DNA of 19,892 nucleotides from Byssochlamys sp. IMV 00236 (Eukaryota > Ascomycota > Eurotiomycetes > Eurotiales > Thermoascaceae): positions 1 through 19,892 of the forward strand of contig MSJH02000460.1 in the NCBI GenBank assembly GCA_001931875.2. Reading direction: 5' to 3'. Numbering within the stretch: position 1 is the first letter of the stretch; each line of letters starts with the position of its first letter. The notes below the pieces were generated by a model. That model searched no databases. It saw only the letters and a list, made by a program, of their open reading frames with translations, and had not been told where the DNA came from. Of the stretch, positions 11,016-19,831 are shown piece after piece. Position numbers and translations under genes: made by a program.

Positions 11016-11989
11016 TTATATCATGACTAGTTCTAAGGTCCATGTACGTCTTGCCCATAGTCTAATGGGTTGATTATCAATATGAACCGTATTTCCGTCC
11101 CACCAACACTTTCGCTATTAAAACAAGTGTCAATGATTTATCAAAATTCATGCAAAAAAAAAAAAGCAAAACTTACTGCAGGCTTTCTCCAAAAAAGCAA
11201 TAGCTTCTGTGCTGTGTTATCCAACTGATGCGTGTGATCTGTGCCAGATGACTTTAAGGCAACCAAGCTCATACTATTGATACATGTCCTATTAGGCTCT
11301 AATTCACGATGACCCCATCGATCTTCTCTTGAAAAGCCTGCATGACAGAGCATATCAATCAGATGTTGTTCGGCTACATTATTTGCTCTTGCAATATTCT
11401 TTTGCAACGCAGCAAACACTAGATTCTCGTTCTTGAGATATTCACCCGCAGCCAATTTCAGTTTGATTGGGTCCTTTTTGTCCTGATGAATGCAGTAATA
11501 CTCAAGCTCTTCTCTTAGAACAATAACTGGTACTTTATCTAGAATAGATGGATAATACTGAGCTGCTTGGCTAAAGGCAAAGAGTGACTCTTCTGGTTCC
11601 ATTTTTTTTTCTTTTAATGTCCTTTTGTAGAAATCGAGAACATATTCTAGACATTTAGGGTCAAAATCGACATGGGTTGTTAACAATTCCTCACTGTTGG
11701 CATCACTTGATTGAAATTCTGAGTCATCATATTCGTCTTCTTCTTCTTCGCTATCATAAGACTGTTTACCCAAAACGAGACCATTAGGGAACATGGCGAT
11801 GAGTAAGCTTTCCGGTAAGCTGACAAGCGTTTCTTTATCTAACTTCATACGAATGCCGCGCAAGTCCAAGTAAAGTGTTTGAGGGATAGTGTCTGGGGTA
11901 TTTTCATATGCAGTATCCAAGTCATCATATTGTTGTACTTGATAAATAAGAGTGTCTTGGGTACTAATATTACTATTATTTGCAGACAT
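11016..11989 (-). CDS. WHI2: Whi2-like BTB/KCTD-fold stress regulator
   Basis: Two exons (11989-11177, 11114-11016) encode 303 residues. In yeast Whi2 partners with the phosphatases Psr1/Psr2 in the general stress response and in restraining TORC1 when amino acids run low. Family blocks here: LYLDLRGIRMKLDKETLVSL followed by PESLLIAMFPNGLV, the start of the BTB-like fold; VDFDPKCLEYVLDFYKR; VIVLREELEYYCI; then the C-terminal block with MLCHAGFSREDRWGHRELEP and NTAQKLLLFWRKPA. The 62-nt intron falls in the conserved RKPARKCWWDG motif, and splicing restores it exactly (RKPA then RKCWWDG). An acidic E/D-rich insert lies near residues 78-100. The gene is fungal-specific as far as I know; orthology to yeast Whi2 rather than another member of the family is probable, not proven. 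Confidence 0.85.
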
Positions 11990-12310
11990 TGTTTAGAAAG
12001 AGGGAAAGAAAAAGAGAGAGAGAGAGAGAAAAGGGAGAAAGAGAGAAAGAGAGAAAAAACAATTAAAAGTACGCTTTCTACAATCTGATCCCAAACTCTC
12101 CTTTTTGTTGTTGGAAGCATAAATAACAAAGACACACACACATAGCGAAATAATCAAAAAAAAGGCAGGCGTCCTCCTTAAAAAATGCTTAGGAGTTATG
12201 AGATATGCTTTCCTCTCCCCTCTTTCATCCCCTTTAATCTTTTTTTGATCTCTAGTAAAGTGTTGTTTTTTTTTTTACACACACAATTTTATTTCACACA
12301 AAATGAGTAT
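11990..12310. promoter_or_regulatory. Whi2-like promoter and eS6 3' flank, with a GA-repeat leader
   Basis: This 321-bp spacer lies between the Whi2-like start and the eS6 stop, both minus strand. Next to the Whi2-like start the plus strand is almost purely purine (11996-12058), including an (AG) microsatellite at about 12013-12029; the coding strand therefore has a long CT-rich leader. A poly-T run near 12267-12277 lies beside the eS6 3' end. No further gene is visible. Confidence 0.55.
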
Positions 12311-13446
12311 TTAAGCAGAGGCAGATTTCTGCATAGAAGAAGTGCGACGGCGTTCAATCTTCTTTTCCTTGGCTTCCTTAACACGCTTGGCAAGCAATTG
12401 CTTGTATTCAGCTTCGGCTTCACGAGAAGCTTCGGTTCTTCTGCGCTTAATAGCTTGTCTACGTCTCTTGTGTTGAAGAGTACGGGGAGTGACAAGACGT
12501 TGGATCTTGGGGGCCTTGGTGTAAGCCTTCTTGCCTTCAGTCTTGGGTTGGACTTCACGGCGGATGACATACTTGCGAACATCGTCTTCCTTGGACAAGT
12601 TCTATTATTAAAGTAAGTATAGTGATTCATTTAACAACGTAATAACACGTACGAAGAACTTTCTAATCTTGGAAGCACGCTTGGGACCAAGACGCTTGGG
12701 AACGGTGGTGTCGGTCAAACCGGGAATATCTTGTTCACCTTGCTTGACGACGACAAGAGACAAGACAGAAAGATCAGGGCCGACGATACAACCACGGACA
12801 GACTTTCTCTTGCGTTCACCAGTACGGCGAGGACGGTAGCAAGAGTGACCCTTGGACATCAAGAGCTTGACACGGTGGGGTAAAAGAACACCTTGCTTCA
12901 TGGGGAAACCTTGCTTGTCGTTACCACCAGTGATACGGAAAACATAACCCTTGAACTCGTCACCGAGAGCGTCGCCAGAGACTTCTTGAGCCATACGCTT
13001 GTCATAGAAGCCACGACTATAGATAAAGTTAGTTGATGCTCATGATCATTCTTTAAAACTTACAGTCTACGTTCGTCTTCAATTTCAATCAACTTTTGGC
13101 AGCCGGTGGCTGGGTTAGCGATGTTCAACTACAAAAAAAAAGGTAAGCCAAAGTGTTCTAATTGAAACAAGAGAGGGGATGGATAGCAAAAGGAAAGGAC
13201 AGAAGGAAGGAAGTATGTGTGTGTGTATGTGTGCGCGTGTTCATGTTTGAAGGAGAGAATGTAATTGAATTTGTTGACAGCAGTCGTTCTCCTTCTCTCT
13301 CTCTTACACATCTTTTCTCTCGTTTTCAATCTTTATAAATACATCTTATTTCTTTAATCCATCTTTTAAATTAACTCATCCATCCTATCCTTCTTGTTTT
13401 CCCTCCTTTTACTATCCATCATCCACTTGATGTCGCTTACTTTCAT
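12311..13446 (-). CDS. RPS6: 40S ribosomal protein eS6
   Basis: Four coding exons (13446-13441, 13128-13064, 13016-12653, 12601-12311) give 241 residues; yeast S6 has 236 and human 249. eS6 is a core 40S subunit protein and the classic target of S6/AGC kinases. The first coding exon is only ATGAAA (Met-Lys). Joined to the next exon it gives [20 protein letters not shown], the universal S6 N terminus. Later blocks are [63 protein letters not shown] and YVIRREV. The C terminus carries RRRTSS at 229-234, the expected kinase site matching the yeast RRASS site. Introns are 312, 47 and 51 nt. I chose the start because no other ATG-plus-donor upstream restores MK in phase. Confidence 0.97.
13129..13440 (-). 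other. 312-nt first intron of eS6
   Basis: The intron begins GTAAGC directly after codon 2 and ends TTTTTTTGTAG. It is about five times longer than any other intron in the window. It contains a CA/GT-rich repeat (GTGTGTGTGTATGTGTGCGCG on the plus strand at about 13216-13236) and long CT-rich tracts. I looked for a box C/D snoRNA pair inside it and found no usable D box. As I recall, the yeast RPS6 genes also have their intron after codon 2, so the position is probably ancient. Confidence 0.85.
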
Positions 13447-14088
13447 GTTGGAAGAGAAGGAAACATGGCCCTTGGGCAGCCCATCATGCTTCAAATGGAC
13501 GGGCGTCTCAAGTGTGCACACACGCGCACCCCCCTCGTAGCCCAGCTCTCGGAAACATTAGTGCGGCAAAAATGAAGTCACAATATCTGGGCGGATGTTT
13601 AAATTTTTGAAGGGGAAGGAATACCCTGAGGTTTTATCAAGATGAACAAGATGTGCGCTGCTGTAGGGCATCTTTAATGATTCTTGACAGTAATAGTAAA
13701 AAGTATGCTTCAAAAGGGATAGTCATATGTGTATTCTCTCTTCAGAGTTAATAAGCAGAAATAGAGACCAAAAAAAGAGAAACAATTTATTATGATAGTA
13801 GTGAGCATACAAACAATCCTGATAACAGGAAAAATAGTTTTTCCTAGATTATTTAAACATGAAAAAGGACATTTGAAGAAGGGGAGTAGAATAAAAAGTT
13901 CCCTTAAGCAAAGATCATATAATACATATATGCACACATAATAATAATTAGATGGACCAAGTTAAAAGAGCGCGTGAATTCACATGAATTTGTTTCCTCG
14001 ACCTTGATGGATCGTCAATTTCTATGTATAAGCTTACGTTAACATAATTCTTTTCTTTTCCCTCCCTCTTTCTTTTTTCTGTTTCACC
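13447..14088. promoter_or_regulatory. Divergent promoter region of eS6 and inorganic pyrophosphatase
   Basis: This 642-bp spacer separates two divergent starts. The eS6-proximal part (13464-13563) is about 60% G+C by hand count, against a strongly AT-rich background. Just beyond it, AAGTCACA at 13575-13582 matches the homolD box CAGTCACA in 7 of 8 positions and lies about 130 bp upstream of the eS6 start. The rest is AT-rich, and a CT-rich tract (about 14048-14080) precedes the pyrophosphatase start. No convincing gene is present. Confidence 0.6.
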
Positions 14089-15355
14089 ATGTCATCGACC
14101 TATCAAATATCTACCACTGGCACAGAATATACCTCCTCGCATAGAGTCTATATTGGTAAGCTATCTTCACAAACAATAAAAGAAGCCCCCCACTGAGATA
14201 CAAGTAGAACATAACGGACAAGTCATTTCGCCTTTTCACGATATTCCACTTTATGCTGACAGTGAAAAAAAGATTGTCAACATGATTGTTGAAATCCCTC
14301 GATGGTCTAATGCTAAATACGAGGTAGATCTATATTTTATATATACTTTGTAGCTAATCGTAATTGTGTGTGTGTGTGTGTGTGCTTGTAGATCGCTACA
14401 GGTGAGAAATACAATCCTATCAAGCAAGACGTGAAAAAGGGCAAGGTACGATTCGTTCGAAACTGTTTCCCTTATAAGGGTTATATTTGGAACTACGGTG
14501 CTCTACCCCAAGTAAAGGATAACATAAAGATAATGTGTGAATAATATTAATATAGACCTGCTATAGACTTGGGAAGATCCAACTGTGATTTCAAAAGACA
14601 CCAATGCTCGTGGAGATAACGATCCAATCGATGTATGTGAGATTGGACAAGAGATTGGATACAGAGGACAGATCAAACAAGTCAAGATTCTTGGCGTCAT
14701 GGCCTTGCTCGATGAAGGGGAAACGGATTGGAAGTTGATAGCCATTGACATCAATGATCCATTGGCGGATAAAGTCAATGGTATATATATATATATATAT
14801 GTAATCTTTATCTTTGTTTGGGTATAAATTAATCCTCATATAGATATCCAGGATGTGGAAAAGTACTTTCCTCAATTGATTAATGCCACACGCCATTGGT
14901 TCAAGATCTACAAGATGCCTGATGGAAAGCCAGCGAATCAGTTTGCATTTAATGGTCAATGCAAGGACAAGGTAATGCTACCTGTCAATTGATGTGACAT
15001 TAACTCACCAATGATAGACTTATGCAGAAGCAGTTGTAAAGGAAACACATGAGGCATGGAAACGGTTGATCGAAGGAAGAACTCCTTGTAAAGCAAATAC
15101 TCACGACATTAGCATGTAAGTAAATGGAATTCGTGAGATAAGCATCCTAATTTTTATTTTTAAGGACAAACTTTACAAACAAACATTCACCTTATGTTTT
15201 GAATACGTTTAATGATAAGGAATTAGAAAAGGTAAGTAAAAGGGCAAACATATGCTTCTTACTAAAGTCCTATTTAGGCCTTGGTTAAACAAAAGAATAA
15301 GAAAGATATTGAAGGCAAAGATAACAAGTGGTACTTTTTAAAGTCGCAGCTTTAA
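14089..15355 (+). CDS. IPP1: Soluble inorganic pyrophosphatase, family I
   Basis: Eight exons (14089-14155, 14208-14323, 14392-14511, 14567-14780, 14844-14971, 15018-15115, 15165-15231, 15278-15355) encode 295 residues; yeast Ipp1 has 287. The enzyme hydrolyses pyrophosphate to two phosphates in the cytosol with Mg2+, pulling nucleic-acid and protein synthesis forward. The signature DNDPIDVCE spans 118-126 and supplies the metal-binding aspartates D118, D120 and D123. Other family blocks are [43 protein letters not shown] (joined across an intron), [26 protein letters not shown] and [10 protein letters not shown]. Seven introns of 46-68 nt all keep phase. Intron 2 ends with a (TG)10 tract and intron 4 opens with an (AT)9 tract right at the donor. 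This is the most intron-dense gene here. Confidence 0.97.
14365..14384 (+). repeat. (TG)10 microsatellite inside pyrophosphatase intron 2
   Basis: Ten uninterrupted TG units end 7 nt before the intron acceptor AG, in the position normally taken by the polypyrimidine tract. Length change here could affect splicing of this intron; that effect is inferred. Confidence 0.9.
14781..14800 (+). repeat. GT(AT)9 tract at the 5' splice site of pyrophosphatase intron 4
   Basis: The donor site GTATAT is the first part of a run of nine AT units. Several GTAT-like donors are therefore not available nearby and the true donor is fixed by the first GT after AATG; the exon phase (G|AT giving Asp) confirms it. 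Confidence 0.85.
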
Positions 15356-15988
15356 ATCGTTTTCTTTGCACACATACACACACACATATATATATATATA
15401 AATAGATAACAGTTATGCATCCTGCATTTGTCATTTATTTTCATCAAAAGTCAAGGAAAAAATAGTTTTTGCAAATTGATAAAAAAAAAAGGGGGGAAAG
15501 AAAGAATTTACTAAAGTTACTGCTTCATGTCTCTAATGAATCACTTTATCACAAGCATAAAAAATACAAAAATCGGAAGTTTAAACATTAAGCGTGCTTG
15601 CAGGTCCTAATTTGGCTTCTTGTACCTCCACAGATTTATTTGAAATATTTGGTTTCTCCTTCTTTTTCTTGTATTCTTTATTCTTCTACTCTTTTTATTC
15701 TTTTTTTTTTTTATCCACTCCTTTCCTTTTAGGCGCCCTCTGCTTGTTTTGAGTGCGTCATACCAACGATTGCTGCCGTAGTCATAGCAACTGAGTCAGT
15801 ATCACAAAGAAAGAAAAATAGAGAAAGCTGCAAGAGCCAAAAAAAAAAAAATAACGCCCAGTTGATCCGATTGTATAAAAATATCCCTTTTTATTTTTCC
15901 CAGCCTTTTTCTTTTTCTTTTTTTTCCTTCCCTTCAACTTTTATTATTTTTTTCAATCAACCCATTCCCTTCCTTTAAACGACTTAAA
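15356..15988. promoter_or_regulatory. Pyrophosphatase 3' flank and SH3-gene promoter
   Basis: This 633-bp spacer separates two plus-strand genes. Next to the pyrophosphatase stop it has CA and TA repeats (about 15367-15401). Towards the SH3 gene it has T-rich stretches, a perfect TGAGTCA AP-1/Gcn4 core at 15792-15798 and a TATAAAAATA at 15874-15883, followed by a CT-rich tract. I see no further gene. Confidence 0.55.
15874..15883 (+). promoter_or_regulatory. TATA box of the SH3-domain gene
   Basis: TATAAAAATA lies 115 bp before the leader ATG at 15989 and 207 bp before the proposed main start. A pyrimidine-rich initiator region follows at once. Confidence 0.5.
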
Positions 15989-16084
15989 ATGAGCTTAAAT
16001 ACAGTGATCACACTTGCCCTTTTGTTAAAAAAGGTAACAGAATTAATCGCCAAGACAACATAAAAATAAACTTTATATAGATGA
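15989..16084 (+). other. Leader open frame and probable 5'-leader intron of the SH3 gene
   Basis: An ATG at 15989 (AAAATGAG) opens a short frame upstream of the main start. A typical 46-nt intron, GTAACA to TATATAG, spans 16035-16080 and ends just before the main ATG at 16081. If the intron stays in, the leader frame encodes 31 residues and its stop TGA overlaps the main start as ATGA (16081-16084). If it is spliced out, the leader frame runs past the main ATG and stops at 16137-16139. It cannot be the N terminus of the SH3 protein, because the phase does not match. Confidence 0.5.
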
Positions 16085-16861
16085 CTCAAAAGACGGCCAC
16101 CAAAAAGAGCTTTCGAACAAAAAAATCCAATTGCCCTGATACGCAGTCATCATCTTCTTGTTCATTACCAAGCAGTCCTATCAGCAATCACCATACAACT
16201 AGTAATAGTAATAGTAGTAGTGATGATGATGATGACGAAGAAGAAGAAATGGAAAGAAGATTAGACAAGACGTCTACTATTCAACCATCTACATTGAAAA
16301 CTACTTTAGAAGGCATGATGAGTACAACTACCATCAAGGAAGATTCTGAAGTTGTGGTCAATGTGACAGATAAAGAAGTAAATAAACTGACATTGTCCTT
16401 GCTTCCCCCCCCTATTTAACGTTTCAATTCTGTGTGTTTTTTAGGTATCAGCTGGTAAATACAACAAGAGAAAACAATAACTTAATTAGATAACACATTA
16501 GACTAGGTTCTGCAACTGTGATCATACGTGATTTTGCTTATCCTAAAGATTCACCACTTCATTTTGGAAATCCTTTGCCCAACAATCAATCGACGATCTC
16601 ATTATCTTCCCCAGATTTTACAGGAAGAGATGCTCGTGCCCTATTTGACTTTATACCAGAAACGGAATACGAAATAGAGCTAAAAGCAGGGCAAATCATT
16701 TGGGTCCAGTACCGCCAGTGCCCTGTAAGTTATTGTGGGCAATGTTCTAAAAAAAAAATAAAACAATACTGACTGTATGTTCTCTCTTGTAGGGTTGGTT
16801 AATTGCAGATGTACATGATCAAACTGGCCTAGTGCCTGAATCCTATGTGGAATTTATTTAA
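16081..16861 (+). CDS. Nbp2/Skb5-like SH3-domain adaptor
   Basis: Four coding exons (16081-16377, 16445-16454, 16507-16724, 16793-16861) give 197 residues. The N-terminal half is Ser-rich with an acidic D/E run (SSSDDDDDEEEE). After the 10-nt microexon comes ATVIIRDFAYPKDSPLHFG, then a C-terminal SH3 domain with ARALFDFIPETEYEIELKAG, IIWVQYRQCP, GWLIADV and GLVPESYVEFI. This layout fits the fungal Nbp2/Skb5 group: in yeast Nbp2 brings phosphatase Ptc1 to MAP-kinase modules, and fission yeast Skb5 binds the PAK kinase Shk1. The last 68-nt intron splits the SH3 domain just before the conserved GW. Introns are 67, 52 and 68 nt. An AATAAA at 16891-16896 follows the stop. The SH3 fold is certain; the subfamily is likely. 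The start is less certain because of the leader frame upstream. Confidence 0.82.
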
Positions 16862-19303
16862 TGTATTATATATATTAACCCACGCACACAAATAAAAAGA
16901 TGTATCAAGACTAACCTTTTCGTGTTTCATCAACGTAACATTTGAGCATTACACCAGCCACTTTAAGTTGTTTGAGCGCACCCTTAAGAATACACAAATA
17001 AGGTAAGTGTAACACTAAGTCAGTTTCTTGATTCTTGGCTTGCTTATTAGGGAGAAAGGCAGAGAAGGGTATATCAACAAGCGACCTAATGGATGAAGAG
17101 AAAGTGACTGCAATAAGTGCGTTTAATTCAAAGGTTTGACAAGGTTTATTCCTTTACCCCAATCTTTTTGTATGAACAATGTACGATGTGAGTTTAAAAT
17201 CAGCTGAGCTTTTTATTTTTCATATGAGGTTTGTGTAGTTCAACCAGAAAAGGGGGAGGCTTAAGAGCAAAAACTGGGATTATCACTTCGGTTCAAATTT
17301 AGGCTGATTTATTTTAGCCTTGTATCAATCGATATAATATGGATTTGTGCAAACCTCCCTAATACGTACTCTTTATTCGCACACTTAAAAAATGATAATT
17401 TCAGACAACAAATAACAAAAGATAGCTCATAAGAAGCAAGAGAATGAATAAAGAAATGATTAGTAAATCAGTTATTTACATTGATATTAAGTCTCTAACA
17501 ACTTTTCATTTTGTTATAAAGTGCTGACCACATTTATCTTCTCTCAAAAATATCAAGTTCATTTTATGTATTAAATGCTGTCTTTTAAATAATAAAGAAG
17601 GCATAGAAAGTCAACTAAAGTGTTTATTGCTATTGAGCTTGCAATGCGAATAATTCATGAAAAAAGTATATCTTATTGTATTCTATGTTTATCCTTTGTC
17701 CGAAGGGAACTTTTTTCAGCTGCTGCTTTTTAACCGGAATATTACTCAATGGATTCAAACATTAACTCACACCGTGTTTGTCCACGTTAGTTCTATAGTA
17801 ACTTGCTCTAAAATATCTGCAAATTATCCATAATAGGACAATATCCTTCCATTTCCGTTGAACCCGAGTTTTTCTTGCGAGAGTTGAGTAGCTGTTCCCT
17901 GTCACCTTTTTCTTTGCCTTTTTCTTCTTTTCTTTCTTATTTGCACGACTTATTAAACCTTAAGCTAATGTTTAATAATTCTATAATAATACATTGTATC
18001 AAGGATAATGTCTTGTTAAAGAGACTTGGTTCATAGGAGAACTGTTTCTTTTTCGTTCCATTTGTAACACACACATACTGTTTCTCTTTTTTTTTTTGAA
18101 ATAGGCTTTCTTAAATATTACATTTTAATTTTTAAATGAGATCAACTGCTTTGCTAAGCATAGAGAAAACAGATCAATAAGACATATTAAAAACTCTTTA
18201 TGCTATTTTCCTAATATGATCTTGAAGCCTATGTTTTCTCTTTCTCTCTTATTTCCTTTTAGGCTTGGGGTAATAATCTTGGATAAACCGAAACTGTTTT
18301 CTAGCTGCTCGGTAAAGAATTCAAAGGGCTTTTCCTTCGTCAAACACATAATTCTATACTTGACGCTATCTGTTGTAAGAATTGAATATGGTAGCTTATG
18401 CCTTGTTTAAAAATGTTCCTAAAGTTTTCTCTGCGCCATCATCCTTAACTTTTTCTTGCTGATACAAACAGACACGAATGTTTGTCAAAAGCTCTATCTG
18501 CATATCATTGTTTTCGATGGTTTCCATAGAGACAATCATTTTTTTTCCCATTATATTTAATTTGTTAAAGCAATCAAAATAAATCTTTAACCATCCTTTA
18601 TCTGTCAAACGAATCCTATTTTCTTTGGATTTTCAGGTTCAATCAACCTCGGAAATGTTATACCTTGTTTAGTTACTATAAAAGTAAAATTAGATGATGA
18701 ACTTTACAGGGAGTGAGGACCACAATGATGGTTCTTTATACCAGAGCAGCCATTTTTTATAAGCAAATCTCCTTGAAAGAAAGGAGGAAAGGGGGAGAAG
18801 ACGATAAGATAGACAAAAACAGAGAAGGAAATACACCTATGAAATTTATATAACTCATGAGCTTTAAAAAAAGTTAGATTGGTAAACCCACTTTTTAAAG
18901 AGAGAGAAAGGGGGTAGAAATGGAAGCAGACACGTACATAAACTGTGGCGCAAAACGAAGGTCAGATTACCTTTAAAAGAAATAAAAGGAATGATCCATT
19001 TGCTGAAAAGAACTATTTTAAAACATGCGTTTTTACGTTTATTATTGTTTAAATTAAGAACTTTTTTAAGAAAACAATGAAAGAGGAAAAGGAGTAAGGT
19101 TGTGCGCATTTCTATTAAGTGTAAAAAAAAGAAGAAGAAGCAATAATTCATGAGACTACACATACTTGCAAACGAAAGAAGCAAAAAAAGAGAAATTACA
19201 AAAGGGCAATACATAAGTGGCATATAAAACTTGAAAGCATATGGATAGCGCAATTTCCGGCTTTTAGGAATATACACGGTAGAGAAAAGAACCATTGCTA
19301 TCT
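16862..19303. other. Long convergent spacer without a recognised gene
   Basis: About 2.4 kb lies between the 3' end of the SH3 gene and the 3' end of the homeobox gene; every other spacer here is under 0.65 kb. No family is recognisable. The minus strand holds an 80-codon open frame without an early ATG (16911-17153) and a chain of 32-78 codon open frames from about 18700 to 17630, changing frame at stops. The plus strand also has frames of 58 and 64 codons, so this is near what chance gives in AT-rich DNA. The part next to the homeobox gene (18864-19300) is purine-rich on the plus strand and probably includes that gene's 3' UTR. Confidence 0.5.
17630..18703 (-). pseudogene. Possible decayed coding sequence, unidentified
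   Basis: On the minus strand, successive open frames run end to end: 18703-18605, 18632-18396, 18406-18203 (continuing in the same frame past a single TAG for about 26 codons), 18110-17937, about 17957-17762 and 17761-17630. Several peptides have balanced composition (for example DKGWLKIYFDCFNKLN and KEKPFEFFTEQLENSFGL). I recognise no domain. This could be a broken gene or transposon relic, a gene with introns I could not place, or chance. Low confidence. Confidence 0.15.
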
Positions 19304-19831
19304 TTAGAAGTCACGAAACAGCATTGCATCGATTGATGTGGGGCTAGAATGAGCTGAGGACGAAGGGCTGAGGGCAAAGGCAGGTGGTGGATGAAGGGGC
19401 GGAAGTGATAGAGATTTGATCAAACTAGGAGATGGTAAGGGAGAAACCGGCGGCGAGACAAACATACTTCGACGCTGCTGTTGAGGGGTAACTCTCTCTC
19501 GTGTTCTTGTCGACTGTCGCTTATTTTGAAACCATATCTGCACAGTTCTTGGACTCATTCCCAATCGTTTGCCTAGCTCTATGCGAAGTTCGGTTGATGG
19601 AAAACATGTCTGTTGAAAGACTCGGTTCAATATGTACAGCTGTGAGGGGGATGCTCGCTTTCTTTTCGCTTTTACCGGCTCATCGGATTCGTAGAGGACA
19701 CTATCAGTCCTTGTTGGAGATAAAAGGCTGGATACATGAAGGATTGATGGCTTTGTTGGCTGTCTTGTGTAGAAATAGCCATTGGTATTGACAATGTCTG
19801 AAAGCGAAGGTAAAGTACATGCAGATTTCAT
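19304..19831 (-). CDS. Homeodomain transcription factor, fungal type
   Basis: A single exon encodes 175 residues. The homeodomain spans about residues 53-112: a basic N-terminal arm (KAKRKRASPSQL), helices 1 and 2 with the short loop CFPSTELRIELGKRLGM, and recognition helix 3 with VQIWFQNKRQ. The invariant W48, F49, N51 and R53 of the fold are present (residues 100, 101, 103 and 105); position 50 is Gln and position 52 is Lys. It is the ordinary 60-residue class, not the TALE class. The N terminus has a short SLSDIVN motif. The C terminus is rich in Ser-Pro and Pro, with possible proline-directed phosphorylation sites. The protein is short for a fungal homeodomain regulator; a stop follows MLFRDF. 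Resemblance is to the Yox1/Phx1/Pho2 type, but I cannot name an orthologue. The coding strand has a long poly-T run just upstream (19862-19885). Confidence 0.93.
   Translation of the reverse strand: MKSACTLPSLSDIVNTNGYFYTRQPTKPSILHVSSLLSPTRTDSVLYESDEPVKAKRKRASPSQLYILNRVFQQTCFPSTELRIELGKRLGMSPRTVQIWFQNKRQSTRTRERVTPQQQRRSMFVSPPVSPLPSPSLIKSLSLPPLHPPPAFALSPSSSAHSSPTSIDAMLFRDF

Noticed and set aside
12289..12630. 113-codon minus-strand frame overlapping the last eS6 exon
   Set aside because: Out-of-frame reading of eS6; the in-phase frame gives the known S6 C terminus.
13129..13440. Possible box C/D snoRNA in the long eS6 intron (ATGATGG near the 5' end)
   Set aside because: No CTGA box D at a suitable distance and no terminal stem.
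17281..17310. GGTTCAAATTT resembling a tRNA T-arm
   Set aside because: No matching acceptor stem, D-arm or anticodon arm could be built around it on either side.
18216..18410. 64-codon plus-strand ATG frame in the long spacer
   Set aside because: Length is within chance for AT-rich DNA, it has no motif, and the opposite strand is equally open.
18864..19295. 143-codon minus-strand ATG frame just after the homeobox stop, rich in Phe, Leu and Ser with membrane-like stretches
   Set aside because: The plus strand here is strongly purine-rich, so the minus strand is pyrimidine-rich and naturally poor in stops and rich in F, L and S codons. No motif is visible and it lies where the homeobox 3' UTR is expected. 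A translated search finding a homologue would reverse this.
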